Counted from the stretch's first letter, positions 46,429 through 59,217 are shown. The stretch is DNA of 64,000 bases from Beta vulgaris subsp. vulgaris (GCF_026745355.1 NC_079210.1:21386483-21450482), one strand, 5' to 3'. Notes: generated from the sequence alone by a model not told the origin. Made by a program: numbers and translations.

Positions 46429-49253
46429 GGAAAAAGGAAAAATTGATTCTAATTATCCAATCTTTGAGCCGTTCGCTCAAAATAATCCAACCTTTTTATT
46501 ATTATTTAATAATCCGACCTTTTAGTTGTACCTGCTCATAATAATCCATCAAACCGGTAACCTGTTGAAGTTGTAAAATTATTTTTTTTTCCATATTTTT
46601 TTTTCTCTAACCCCTCCCTCCCTATCTCTCCTCCTCCCCTTACCACCCTTTACTCATCACTTCATCCACCCCCCTCCCTTCCCCTCCCCTCTCCGACCCC
46701 CACTGTTAGCACCCCCTCCCCTCCACTGCCCTTCCCGATCCCAACTGTGAGCACCCCGCCCCTCCCCTACCCTCTAACCCTACTTTGAGCACCCCCACCC
46801 AACCCCACTAGGCCCCTCCCCCACAACAGCGCCTCCCCATCCCGCTCCCGCTCCCCCTCCCCCGCCCCCGCATCCCCCTTTGAATCCCCCTCCCTCTCCC
46901 CGCCCCGCATCCCCCTTCGAATCCCCCTCCCGCTCCCCCATCCCCCTTCGAATCCCGCAACAGCGCCTCCCCCCCCCCCTTTGAATCTCTCTCTCTTCTT
47001 CTTGCTGATGCCACGCCTCCTATTTCGGAATTTTGCATTGGGGTGGTGGGGCAGATTTTGCAAAAAGTTTCGTGGTGGTTGGTACTGTGATTGTGTGGTG
47101 GTGGTGTGAGTAAAATGGGGCTTGTTGGCAGTGGTGGTGGTGGGGTTGGGTGTTGTTTGGTGTTGTGATGTGAGGTACTGTGATTGTGTGGTGGTGTTGT
47201 TGTTTGGGGTGGGGTGAAATGGGGGTTGTTTGCAATGGTGGTGGTGTGGGTGAAATGCGGTTGGCAGTGGTGGTTGGTACTGCGGTTGGGTGGTGGTGGT
47301 GGGGGGTTGTTGGCAGTGGTGGTGGTGGGGTGAAATGGGAGTTATTGGGAGTGGCAGTGGTGGGGGTGGGGTGTTGTTTGGTTATCTTAATTAAGATTAA
47401 CATTGATTAATTAGATCACAACAAATCAGAGCAAGACACATGTGCAATTAACCTATTCTAATGGTCACCTACCTGTTTCAACAGGTCACGGTGCATTATT
47501 TGCAAATTGTCCTAAAAGGTTAGATATTAAATAATAATCAAAAGGTTGGATTATTTTGAGCGAACTGCCCAAAGGTTGGATTATTAGAATCAATTTTTCC
47601 TAGGAAAAATTTGTTTTAAATAATTCAACCTTTATGTGGTCTTCTCATTTTAAGTCTGCCTTTTTATTACTCCTGATCAAATCCACTTTGTAGCTTCATT
47701 AACTTTAATTAGGTTAAATTAAAATGTTACCTAGAACTCTAGGTACATACCGATTACGGGTGACGTGTCAAACGACAATTGATTGCTTTTATTATTATTT
47801 TTTTTCAATTTTTTTGCTCTTTTCCTTATATGCCCTCTAAAACCTTATTCCACTCTTCTCTATTCCGCTTTTCCTTTTTTTCTCCATTTTTGTTGCTTTC
47901 TTTTTGCAAAACATGCTCGTAATGAAGTAACTTCCTTATTTTTTCCCATGTCCTCTCTCCCCCCTCTTTAGTCTACTAATTACACTGCTCCTTCCGTCCT
48001 CTTCTCATCAGACATGCATCATCATCATTCATCAAAGAATCAAACATCATTTTCTTAAACTCCGACGTTCCTCAAAACAATTTTTATCTACCTCCAATCA
48101 AACTTCGACTTTCCCCAAAAGCCCTAGGATTTTATAGCACCAAGACAGCATAATTCTTCACTAATCCCTTACTGTTTATCATCCTTCATCTTTCTAATTT
48201 GCAATCACTAAATCTGCCATTACAATTGCAATTCAGAGTCGAAAATTTTCTTAGATCCTTATTTAATGAATTCTACATACACAATGTACATCAAAAGAAA
48301 GTTCAAACAACATATTCAGATCCATTATAACAATGAAACCACCAAATCAAGAAATTATAATTTTTATGGAACCTATATTTGGTATTATGTACCATTTGTG
48401 TCGTGTCTTTCTCTCTCATCCTTTCTTTCATCTTCTTACTGCCTTCTTCTCTCAGCTTTTAGTTCCTTCTTTATTCACCTGGTAATCTTTCAAATTTTAT
48501 GTACTGTCTTTCTTTCTTATTAAAGTTTCTTGGTAAAAAAAAGTACTTTCACAATAATTTTTCATTTGATACCAAAACCCAATTCTAAAACCAACATCAT
48601 AAGTTTTAGGTTTGCTTTTTCCATTATTAGTTTGTTGTTGTTCCATTGTTGGATGTGATTGTGGTGGTTGTGATGTTGGTGGTTGTAATAATGGTAGTGG
48701 TTGTGGCGTTAGACAAGATGGTGGTCTGGCAGGGGAACATTTGGGTTATGGGAGGTGGAGATCGGAAGTGGAGTGAATAGGGCAGTGAGAGCAAGTTGGA
48801 AAAGAGGTAGGAGAGTGAAAAGTAAGAGGGGGAGTAGAAGTTATGTTGGCGAGTCTGGGTAGGAGAGGGGTGAAGGAGGTGGTGATGGTGGTATGGTGGA
48901 AGAGAATGGAGAAGATAAAGTGATGAAATAAAAGGAGTAAAGAGAGAGTATATTTTTGTTTGGTGAGGTTTTTGGGAGGGTTTTATAATTTAGGAGGTTT
49001 TTTGGGTGGATATTTAGTTTTGGATGGGTTTTTTGGGTGAATATTTAGTTTTGGGTGGATTTTTTGGTTGGTGAATGGGTTTAGTAGAAGTCAAACTTGC
49101 AATTACATTTTTGATGACCACTTAATTTGGTAAACAATAATCTAACCTAATTAAAGTTAACTAAGCTACAAAGTGAACTTGTTCAGGAATAATAAAAAAG
49201 TAGACTTAAAATGAAGATCATGTAGATGTTGACTTATTTAAAATAATTTTTCC
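46429..49253. mobile_element. Mutator-like MITE D (outer), 9-bp target duplication
   Basis: Flanked by a perfect 9-bp duplication TTATATTTA (46420-46428 and 49254-49262). It begins GGAAAAA and ends AATAATTTTTCC. The arms of about 120 bp pair (CACTTTGTAGCTTCATTAAC near 47687 with its complement near 49165). Its first 7 bases are separated from the rest by element C. Without C it is about 1.65 kb. The core holds a T- and C-rich leader-like stretch (47810-48540) and G-rich sequence (48650-49080). No transposase. Confidence 0.92.
46436..47600. mobile_element. Mutator-like MITE C, inserted into the tip of D
   Basis: Termini GGAAAAATTGATTCTAAT and ATTAGAATCAATTTTTCC begin inverted repeats of about 95 bp, containing GTTCGCTCAAAATAATCCAA at left and its complement at right. 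The perfect 9-bp duplication is TAGGAAAAA (46427-46435 and 47601-47609). The target spanned 2 bases of D's flank and D's first 7 bases. The 960-bp core is C-rich then G-rich low complexity, which produces long but meaningless frames. Confidence 0.93.
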
Positions 49254-49262
49254 TTATATTTA

Positions 49263-51439
49263 TTAAAATCCTTAAATCCACAAATTAAATTAGTTAATCG
49301 ATCTATATATATTCCTAAACTGAAGTAAAAAATTTGATATGCAGATATATTTAGTACTTCCTACCCCAATCATATTACACAAATTAGACAATAAAAATGT
49401 GTTTGCTAGAAATTGAACCCACAACATCACATTTCAAACACAAATGTACTAACCAAGCTAGTAGTCTACAATCTTATATTGCTCGTTACAAAAAAAAAAT
49501 TATTTAAAGACAACAATATCTAATTTTGGAGTGCATATTAAATGCATATGTTGATACTTTAGATCCCTGATATGCAGGTGCATTTAGCCTCCAAATGAGC
49601 AAATTTATCAAATGCGTATGTCAATACTTTAGATCACCGATATATTAAGATGTATGTGGAAGCATTATATATATGTCGTTGCATGTCATATGAATATTAA
49701 GTTGATATAGCGGCAAGTAACTCAATTAATTTCACAAAAAACGAATTATATGCAATGACCCGGGGTAACAACCAGTTACAATCATTTTCCAAAGATCCAA
49801 GAAGTACTAGAACCAATTGAACATATGCATATACCTATTTGAATCCAAAATCTAAACAATGTGTGAAGCTTCGATTCAATGTATATGATCTTTTATTGTT
49901 TCTTCCAAAGTTGCTGAAACAAAAAATCACAAAAAAAAAGTTAGTTTTTATGAAGTGAGACTGCATTTCAAAAAGTTGATAATTTTGCATTTATAGTATA
50001 AATTTAACAAGAATTTGAAAATGTAAGATCACAACTTTATCAATAACCTTCCCACTATGTTCATTTTCTAAGAACAGGTAGAAGAACTTTCAAATTAGTG
50101 AAAGCTAACAATATCAAATTCAACCATAGAAACTTATAGCCAAAGTATGTAACTCAAACAGGAAATTGAAGAACCCACAAACAATAGTAAAAATAAAAGA
50201 AATCGAAGCTACTTAACTAAGACAACGAGTTTAGAATTAAAATTTAAAATTTTCTTCCACAAATAGATGGTAAAGGGTTGTAAATTTCCAAACATATTCA
50301 ATAATAATACATTGGCATGAATTTGTAAAGCCACTACAACCATGGACCAACAAAGACATTGGTAATTTGCAATCAAATGCAACAACATAATGTACCAATA
50401 ATCATCATCATACAACAATTACCTTTTATTTAATAAAACATAAATAATTATATGTAAAGAGAAGAGCAAGAAGAAACACATTGATGATGCCTTAACCTCA
50501 TTTAGGAGACATACAAACTATAAGTATATGGATCTCCTCAACAAAAAAGAAAAGGAGACAAAATGAAAGGAAAATATACAAAATAGAAAAGTGAATCTAT
50601 GGATCCTAACCCATGTTCAGGTACTAAATTTCATAGTCACTAATCATTTTCATTTTCCTTTGTCATTTTATTCCAGAGTCTCATCATCCAATAAGTACAA
50701 AGATTTTAAAATGAAAAAGCTCACACATTATGACTATTATGAAACTAAACAAAAGTTGGTTAAAAAAAATATGATAATGTACAATCAACGGGATGTAAAT
50801 GACATGGTATTTAAAAAAAATAAGCTTTTGAAATAATGATTGTTCACCTATTATTGCATTTAAGGGCCCCAAGAAGCGAAATTGAAAGGAGAATGTGGAC
50901 AAGAAATGTAGGTGGAGGTAATGAAAATGGTGGTGGAGAAAAAGAGAAAATAAGACAATTGTTGGGAGAGAAGGGGAAAAAAAGGTCGAGGATTTTTGTG
51001 AGCATGAATGTAGGAAAACCAAAATTGGCATCATGAGGAGGTAAGAGATGAGGGACATAAGACACATGGTAGAGAGAAAACAAATCAATCCCATGTACAA
51101 AGTGAAAACCAAAATAAATTGTTCTGATAAAGACATATACGTTGATCATTATATTAGTCTTGGCATAAACGAAAAGATTTTTACAAAGTAAAATTTGCTG
51201 AATATGCACTATCTTGTTTTCTTATGTTATACTTATTTATTATTGCACCGATTACAAAGGATAAAATATATAGACACCATTTACTTGGGTATTTTACTCG
51301 ATTGAGAAGAAATCAAGACTACGATATGATTTATATGAACAAGTGTGATAATTTAATAGGGCTAAAAGGAGTACATTTGGGGATAGAAATGTGATATTAA
51401 GAAGAAAAAAATTGCTAGAAAAAAAAAATAGGAGTTTTT
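49263..51439. other. AT-rich intergenic DNA, nothing recognised
   Basis: About 2.2 kb without a supportable gene. Some minus-strand stretches are flanked by splice-like motifs (for example TTTTTTGTTTCAG near 49920), but no protein family is apparent. Confidence 0.35.
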
Positions 51440-51738
51440 AACTAGAATAATACAAATCTTGCCCGTTCTTTTGGAATAATACAAACTTTAGATTATTTTT
51501 TATTAATAGAAACTGTAGGCAAAAATCCCTCCAGTAGGTCATGAGAGGTTGAACTTGTTGGTGTAGGTAACCTAATGACGTGACACTTATCATTGGACGG
51601 ACTTTATAACAATAATTTTAGGTCTTTTTTTTTTGTTTCCCTAGTCATCTTCTTTCTTCTGGTTTCTTCTTCCTCCATTTTTTTACTTCTTCCTCCCTCA
51701 AATTCTTCCAATTGCAATTTTAGAACCTAGATCATAAA

Positions 51739-52315
51739 TGGATGTGAGAAGACAAACTTCAGTGGGTTCCTCTGATTGAAGGGAAAATTCGGAAGGTTCC
51801 ACGAAATGTTCTTGTGGAAGAGAACATGTTGTTTGTACTGTGAAGCGTGGCGCAAATGTTGGAAAGAAGTTTTATGGCTGCCCTTTATGGTTTGTGAGCA
51901 TTTAATTTTTTTTTAATTGAATTTTTTTACAAAACTTGGGAAATTTAGGGTTTTTTTGCGACATTGACTGTTGTTGTATTGTTGGATTCTCGTTATGATT
52001 TTTTAAGTGAGTTAATGAGCAAGGGAGTGAAGTTGATGATTTTAGATTTTAGATATTTGAGAAGAAGAATACCTTAGCTGAGATGGAGTTTGAGAACAGT
52101 TTGATGCCTAAAAAAATTAAAAAATTGTAGCATAAGAAGGAGAACTTGGAAGAAGATGTGCAAGAAATGAAATTTGAGCTTTCTTAACTGCGTAGTAAGG
52201 TGCAAAAAATGTCACGTAATCAGAAGATCGAACTTGACCTTTGCTTTGTTTTTTTCATGGCTTGTTTTTCCCATTTTCTTCTATTACATTTAGTTAGTTT
52301 AAAGTTGTTTGTTTA
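51739..52315 (+). pseudogene. GRF zinc-finger, coiled-coil, membrane-tail ORF
   Basis: ATG 51739 gives MDVRRQTSVGSSD, a stop, then KCSCGREHVVCTVKRGANVG and KKFYGCPLW, a GRF-type zinc finger. A probable intron starts with GTTTGTGAG. The next part, after about 52070, encodes a charged helical stretch (AEMEFENSLMPKKIKKL, then HKKENLEEDVQEMKFELS) and a hydrophobic tail (CFVFFMACFSHFLLLHL), in one frame with two stops. Plants have small proteins of this layout (GRF finger, coiled coil, C-terminal membrane segment) of unknown function, and I recall some linked to transposons. Here it faces the MURA gene tail to tail. Confidence 0.72.
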
Positions 52316-52715
52316 AGGTTATTATTGGTGATTGTAACAAATCTGATCCTTTGTTGTTATAATACAAAACAAATTATTGAAGCCCTTCAAGTTATTGTCA
52401 TGTTATTTTGCATTTGGTGAAATGAAGAAAAATATTTGGTATTTTGCATTTGGTGTGAAATGAAAAATAGTGGAGTCAACAACATCATGCAATTTCACAT
52501 ATAACAAATGTTGAAAAATACCCTAAGGAGAGTCAAATGCTCATCCATAGATAAATATGAATTGAATCACATGTCATAAACTTAGGAACTAATTAATAAT
52601 CATAATGTACCAAAACACCACAGCCCTAATAACACTACCTAAAATTAGTTCATAACCAAAAAACCAGAGGCCTAATTAACTAAGTTGCTTGAGGAAGAGT
52701 GGAGCATTGGCTAGA

Positions 52716-55700
52716 CTATGAGGCTGGAAATTTTTCTCCAGTAAGCATACTTGGAGCAGCAGATCTTGGTGGCTGCACAAAATGGTGAAAAAGTTAGGTG
52801 CAAGTTAAAAAAATGTTGAAACTAAGAAAAAGTCACAATGACTTACATTGAAAATGGATGAACCATCATCCCCAATCAACATCCCCACACCAACTGGGAC
52901 TCCCCCCCCCCCCTTCCCCTTCCCTTTCCGCTTCCTCTGCCTCTTCTTCCACCACCCTTGGAGCCAACTCCATCTCTGACCATTCTTCTTCCTCTGCCCA
53001 GCTGAGAGGATTGTGCAGTTAAATTGTAATGAGTTGATGATGATGCAGTAGGTTGCCCATCCTTCTTAGGCCTCCCCCTAGGTTTATTTGGTGCAGGCTC
53101 AGGCACAATTATGGTGTCCTTGTCTAGGCACCTCCTTTTATTATGGCCCTTGACCTTTCATAGGTTGCAATTCATCTTAGATCCAATTCTCTTCAAGGTC
53201 CCAAACTTCTTAGGGTCTTGCTCAGGGTCCCTCCTCCAATTCTTTCCAGGTCTACCTGGACCTATTTTGACAGGAGGGGGTTATACTTCACATGACACCC
53301 TTTGGCCAATGTCTTTCCCCTTCTAATGATGGAATTGAACCTGTGCATATAACAATAAAGGACATAGAGATCATAGATAGTAGGCAAAAAATACAGAAGT
53401 AGAAATACAAGTTAAAATAATTTACGTGCAGATGCTGCTAAATATACATCCTTCCTGTAACAAGGATCAACAAAATCTTCAGCTTCCTTGTGCTGAGAAT
53501 ATATGCATGCAATGGCATGATAGTAAGGCATGCCCTTCATCTCCCACTTCCTATAGGTGCATGTCCTTGCATTTAGATCCACAACCAACTGGTCCAAATA
53601 GTAGCTGACATTGAATAAGTTGTTTGTGGAGGGAAGCACATCACACTTTATAGCATTTTCTTTCTCTTTCTCGAACATGGCTTGTATTCTTGGACACAAG
53701 GCAGATGTCACCTTCTCCATTTCCTGCCTTTTGAGCATAAGTCATTGCATCAGAGCAGCTCTGATGTCTTCCATTATGTAAAGCAAGTGCTTTGTCCTTG
53801 CATTATTATTAATATAGGCATTGAAGGTCTCTGCCATGTTGTTGGTAATGGCATCAGTCCTCATAGAATTGTCCAAGAATGCCCTATAGAATAACTTGGG
53901 ATTGTATGCTTTGAAAGCCTTTACAGCATCTTCACTTATTACCCCCAAATCTTCAAGAGCCTCATTATAATCATCTTGATTATAAGCTTTTGCAATTTTC
54001 CGAAATTGCAATTTAAACTCATCACCCTTGAAAGACTTGTGTCATAGGGCAAATATATGTTTGGCATAATTTCTTCGTTCTGCTTTTGGTAGAACAATAG
54101 ACACAATATTGAGTATAGCCTACAACATTGAGTATAGCATTGCGTATACACAACCACACAAATAAAAAAAAAATAAAATGGAAAAAGAAACAAGTAAAAG
54201 GGAGTGATTTAGGAAACTTGATGTTCATCAGAAATGATGGCAACTCCTTCACCATATCCAAGTTATAGGCATGCTTCAATGTCCTCAAAAAACCGCTACC
54301 ATGACTCATTATTCTAACTCTATACAACTGCCCATGCTATGGGATTCATCTACTCATTCCCATCATTCCCCACAGCAGATAGGAGTTGTCCGCCCAAGAA
54401 AGTTTTAAGAAAACATCCATCAACACATATTAACTTTCTACATCACTCCATAAACCCTTTTTACAGCCCCTCAAATTATGTAATAACCTCTAAAAAACAG
54501 GTGCAACCCCTTTACCAATTGTTGCAACCAACTCCAGACTTGTACCAGGACTAGATGTTTTAAGAGCCTCTAAGTATGACATAACCTTCCTATAATGATC
54601 TGTTATGCTCCCATGCAATAGCTTATGTGCAGCATACTTCACTTTCTATGCAAAACCCCTTGTGACCATAATTTTATAAGCCTTCATAGTTTCAATTATT
54701 TTCTTAGCTCGCCATAGGCCTGACCTTAAAAACATCCAACAACTACTTAGCAACCCAACTACTCTTAAATTGTCTATTCTTTTTCATGTTTATATGGCAG
54801 CTCTACTGTGATACAACTCTCCTAACAACTAGTGTAGCTCTCCTTGTGTCCCAAGCTGCATATAAGTAAAAAGGGCATCTAGATATGCACCTTATCCCAA
54901 TTGGTTGTTGTTTGTTCTTGTTGTTGTGACTCATCTTCACATTCCTACCCTTTAATATAGCCCACTTTGCTATAGCTTCTTTGAAAGTCTCCCTTGTAGA
55001 GATCTTTTCCCAACAGACCACTTAAACTTAGAGAAGTCAGTGTTTAGGTCCAAAATCGCACCCACCCTCTTCCTTTTTCTAATAGTCAAATCACCCTCTT
55101 CTTCACTCTAAAGGCCGGGGTGTATGTATTTCATCTCCACTCTCTTCATACTCACTGATGTTACCTTCTTCAAGGATGGGGGAGGTTCGAGGCTTGGCAC
55201 ACTTGTTGAGCACCAAAAAGACCTACTGCTGCTTGTTCTTGCAGCTCTTTTGCAATTCTCAGCAACTTATTATTGCACTCCCTAAACCTATTCCTAGCTA
55301 TTCTGAACTCATCATCACTAGTAGAGACTCGGGGATCTCAAAAACAACATCTTCACCTTCTAACTCCTCTATCTCAATCAGGAAATCTTCACTGTATAGG
55401 TCACCTCCTCATACCTACTACTCGCACCATCATAACTAAAATCATCACTGTTAGGGCCATTTAGATCTTTCAATGGGATTGGACTGTCTAGCCTTGGATC
55501 CTCCCATTCATAACTGTCAATGAAGTTTGTATCAATAGGCTCAGTACATTGAATGGATGGTGGTGAAGACTATTTGGGTGGTGGTGAAGGTTGTGTGGGT
55601 GGTGAAGGCTGCGTGTGTGGTTTTTTTGGTCCAGTTGATTTTTTATTTTATTTTAGTAGGTGGGGATGATGGCTTAGGAGGTGGTGGAGGTGAAGTTTGA

Positions 55701-55720
55701 GAAGGTTGCATTTGCTTAGG
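52716..55720 (-). pseudogene. MURA-type Mutator transposase (decayed, spliced)
   Basis: Reading right to left: a Pro- and acid-rich N-terminus (about 55450-55720); a MuDR-like DNA-binding part at 54803-55021 (WEKISTRETFKEAIAKWAIL, then IRCISRCPFYLYAAWDTR); and the catalytic core start near 54330-54450 (KLICVDGCFLKTFLGGQLLS, then AVGNDGNE), which holds the first catalytic Asp. A helical part at 53742-54011 ends NNMAETFNAYI. A SWIM zinc finger at 53412-53738 (ARTCTYRKWEMKGMPYYHAI) has lost ligands. The C-terminus carries an AT-hook PNKPRGRPKK, a GT-AG intron at 52773-52846 and the stop at 52716. Several stops and a possible intron near 54030-54200. Confidence 0.85.
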
Positions 55721-55907
55721 GTTCTATGTGCTTACTTTAGGAGAGGAGTCAAAGGATGATTGATTTTTGGTGCTTGCTGATGTGGAAGATTTTATTGGTG
55801 ATATTGTAGAATATGATAATCTTTTATTCCTTGTGGGTATCAGTTTCTGAGCTGGGCTTTTGGCCTTTTCAGTTGAGGTTTTGGGCTCACTTTGCAAAGA
55901 CTGAAAA

Positions 55908-57180
55908 CACTAGTAGAATAATTACTTATTGTTGCGGTAGTGTTGCTGTGATTTTACCCATACGCAGCAATATATCACGTAAAAAGAAAAGAAAAATATA
56001 AAATAGACATATTGTTGCGGTTTCGGTAGCCGAAACTTAAGTTGACTTTCTGACCAACTGTATTGCTGCACTTTTCAGTCAGAACCACAACAATATATTA
56101 AAATATTAATTTTCCTATTGTTGCGGTTCCTACAAAAACCACAGCAATAGGATGTTTTAAAATAAAATGCACGGCCCAATTAGGGTTTTATTCCTTCTTC
56201 CTTGTTACAACTCCCAATCGTTTTTAAACCCTCTATCCTCACTCTCTCTCCTCTCTCTCCCTCTCATTTCCTCCTCATCAGTAAAAGAAAGTACTACGTT
56301 CTCCTCACTCTATCTCTCCTTTCTCTCTCCTCACTCTCTGTCATCTCCTCCTCATCGACCTAAACCCTAAAACCAAACCGCTGTAATTTTTTCTACTACT
56401 CATCATCGTCGTCTGGAAGATGACTTGCGTCGCCTCGAATTTCAGTCGCAAACATGTCTCCTTCGCGAAGAAGGCCAGTCTTATGACTGACGAACTTACG
56501 ATTTCTCCAAAGCAGCGTGTAAGGTCGGTCGCATCTCTCCATCAACGTTGTTCGCATTCGCTCGCATATCTCCATCGTTCATCTCCGGCGTTCGAACGTG
56601 GTCTCTGTACCAATCAACGTGGTTTGTTCATCTCCATCAACGTGGTCTATGTACTGATCGTTGGCATCAACGTGGTGGTTCTTTTGCATTCCGTTTGTCT
56701 CCACCACTGCCGAGTTGTTTATATTGGTTTCAAGATCTAATGATATTTTCCCTTTTTTCTTGTATATCTCTATTTTTTTCTCTTTCATTTTTTAAATTTT
56801 TTTCTTGTTATTCTGTTTTAATTTTTTTTATTTTGTAATTAGGGTTTGTAAAATATTATTTTTATTGAATATATTGCAGTTTGGGTTAGTTAATTTTGTG
56901 TTGTTATTGTATTGCAATAGTATCCTTGGATTTAAAAATGTTTATATTATAATTGTATTATAACTACCAAAAATTTACGCCTTGAGTAATGAAAAAAAAA
57001 ATTACCTGCTTTGCTTATATTGCTGCGGTTTTGGGAAGAAACTGCAGCAATATACCTGTATTTTTAATAATTGAAAAAATACATATTGTTGCAATTTTTT
57101 CAAACTTTTTGGTGGTTCTGTATTTTTAATATTGAAAAAATATATATTGTTGCGGTTTTCCCAAATTTTTTGGTGGTTGT
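55908..57180. mobile_element. Non-autonomous CACTA transposon 3
   Basis: Left terminus CACTAGTAGAATAATTA at 55908. Subterminal repeats around TATTGYTGCGG are frequent at 55930-56160 and 57015-57165 in both orientations. The right end is uncertain: the last subterminal repeat is at about 57160, while a possible TACTAGTG terminus lies at 57384-57391. No clean 3-bp duplication was seen. It lies in the N-terminal part of the MURA gene. The centre holds a leader-like sequence and an ATG frame. Confidence 0.8.
56170..56740 (+). other. Gene-5'-end-like core of CACTA 3
   Basis: A CTCTCT-rich leader with CCTAAACCCTAAAACC is followed by ATG at 56420 and a frame of 106 codons (MTCVASNFSRKHVSFAKKAS at its start). 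No family recognised. The end of the frame includes a repeated CAACGTGGT motif and is unlike normal protein. The arrangement parallels the core of CACTA 1. Confidence 0.45.
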
Positions 57181-58617
57181 AAATATTTCAAAACATCCAA
57201 CATGTCATCTCATCACAATTGGTTAAATAGAAACGAGCAACTGCTGATAGTAAATGTGACAAGAATGCGCATCACTAGCATAATATCATTATTGACACCT
57301 CGTCATTTTTCTTTTAATTCTTCGTCATATCAGTTTGTTTAAATATATTTAGCAAAATTTCTATATGTAGTTTTACTTTATATACTAGTGGAAAAAAAGT
57401 GGATTTGTCACTTGATAACTAATCCGGTTAGCCCAAATCGGATTAGTTAAATTCAATAGATACGGTCCATATGTAGAACTGCATTGGTATTTATGCTTCA
57501 AATTTTAACGTGGCCTAGTAGTGATCCAATCCAACTTAACATTTCCTCATTTCTCTCTCACTCATCATTCTCTTCCCTCCACTGTCTCTCTCTCGGTTTT
57601 GTTTGGTTGGAAGGATTTAGATGGAAAACAAAGGAAAGGAAAGGTTTAAACAAACTTTCTCATGTTTGGTAAAAGAAAATAAGAAGGGTTTGATTGGAAA
57701 GGAGAGGAAGTAGAAGAGGAAAGTAATACTCTTAAATCCTTATTTTCCTTTCCTCTCAAAATCGGAGAAATTTGACAGGAAATACAACTAACAACCTTTT
57801 ACCCATGTTTTTTTTATGTCCTTCCTTTTCTTTCATTTAATAATGATAACCAAACATGTAATTCCTCTCAAATCCATCAATTTTACCAAACATTGGAAAC
57901 TACAACTACCTTCTTTTCTCTTCTTTTCCTTTTTATTCTTTTCTCTTCCTTTCTTTTCCCTTCCTTTACTAGAAAAAATACCAAACAAAGTGGAAGTAAC
58001 CTCCTCTAGAAATCTCTCAGCCCCTCGGCGTTCATCTTACCAACACTTCTCCTCTCATCCCTCGTCCTTCATCTTCGTCACTGCACATTCTGGGTTTTCG
58101 TTTTTTGTTACCGATTTTTGTTTCGTATTGTAATCTCTTTCTAATTCCACATTGAAGTTGATATTTTTTGCTATTTTCTTTTCTTTTGTAATTTGCAGAT
58201 CTAGGTCAAAATTATTTCTTTGCAATTACACTGAAAGAATTGATTATCGTTTAACTTCTCTATTTTTTCGTTTGATTTCATTTTCATTTATGTCACCGTT
58301 TTTTGTATTTTCGTTCAATTTAATTTTTGGTTGATTTTCTTTAAAATAAAGGCTTTGTAATTTCTTTCAATTTTAGGGTTTATGTTCATCCTCATCTGTT
58401 TATTTTAATGTATGTAATTTGGGTTTAATATTGGTTTTTTTGTTCAAATGTTTAGTATACATATTATGTTCTTTTTAACATATTATGTTTTGTATTTTAC
58501 TCTTCCTCCTGCTATGCAACATAAAATATTCGAATCTACTCTTTCATAGCAAAAATTTCATGAAACCCTAACCCTAATTTAAATCGAAATTTCTCTGATA
58601 AACACCCCCTTTATCTT
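57181..58617. other. Non-coding stretch with a possible MITE
   Basis: No gene recognised. At 57384 TACTAGTGGAAAAAAAG resembles a CACTA left terminus. Between about 57597 and 57990 opposing TTTGTTTGGTT and ACCAAACAAAG ends bracket about 390 bp rich in GGAAAGG and CCTTTCC, suggesting a MITE. The stretch ends at the truncated edge of Tat element B. Confidence 0.4.
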
Positions 58618-59217
58618 TCAAATTCTTAGGGCTTGAGCTTCCGACTTGCCACTACTGAGGGCGAAGACCATTTTTTGCACTTTGTTGTACTTGGCCTCTG
58701 CTCCTCTGAAAGCGTGACTGATGAAGTAGACCAGGTGTTGTTTTCTCTCCTTTTCGTTCACCAAGACTACGCGAAGCGCATATTTTGAGATTGCCTGATA
58801 AATGAACAATGCTTCCCTCGAAAAGGAGGATATAAGATTTGGGATGGTTGAAAGGTGTTTTTTGAGGGAGACGAAGGCCTGTTCGGCTTCATCGTCCCAA
58901 ACAGACTCTTTTCTTTTTAGAGCTTTGAAGAAGAACAAGCTCTTATCTGCCGACCGAGAGAGGAAGCGGCCGAGTGTAGCTAAGCAGCCGGTTAGGTGCT
59001 GCACTTCTCGCACGTTCCGAGGAGATTTCGTCGTGGCGTCCGAGAAGGTTTTCACTTCGCTTTCTGCCATGGACCATCTAAACCAGCCCGGTTGTAGTCC
59101 GGACATTAGAGCGGCAAAGGCTACCACATCTTGTAGATCTGAGACTTTCAATGATTCTTCATTGAATCTCTTGATGTAGTCGTCCAAACTCTCATTCTTC
59201 TCTTGTCTGACCCCCAT
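58618..59217 (-). pseudogene. gag/RT-RNase H fusion frame of Tat element B
   Basis: One frame of 199 codons without stops. It starts with gag (KNESLDDYIKRFNEESLKVS, MAESEVKTFSDATT) and passes at about 59043 directly into the RT thumb (KSPRNVREVQHLTGCLATLG, RFLSRSADKSLFFF). RNase H follows (SKYALRVVLVNEKERKQHLV, then YFISHAFRGAEAKYNKVQKM). Gag C-terminus, protease and most of RT, including the catalytic centre, are deleted in frame. Element A has the two parts in separate places (about 10020 and 6530), which dates the fusion to this copy's lineage. Confidence 0.88.

Larger units (their letters stand above)
51440..55907. mobile_element. Mutator-like transposon remnant (MURA-type transposase + GRF ORF)
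   Basis: Two convergent ORFs, a transposase on minus and a GRF zinc-finger ORF on plus, form a MULE-like unit. A possible left terminus GGAGTTTTTAACTAG lies near 51432. The right terminus was not found; CACTA 3 interrupts the transposase N-terminal side at 55908 and no matching terminus is seen beyond it. Boundaries are approximate. Confidence 0.7.

Noticed and set aside
46767..47410. Gly- and Pro/His/Thr-rich open frames on both strands
   Set aside because: Low-complexity C- and G-skewed core of Mutator-like element C; no domain and no codon structure.
50684..51209. 150- and 121-codon minus-strand frames
   Set aside because: Composition is hydrophobic and biased from AT-rich DNA; no motif, splice support or homologue recognised.
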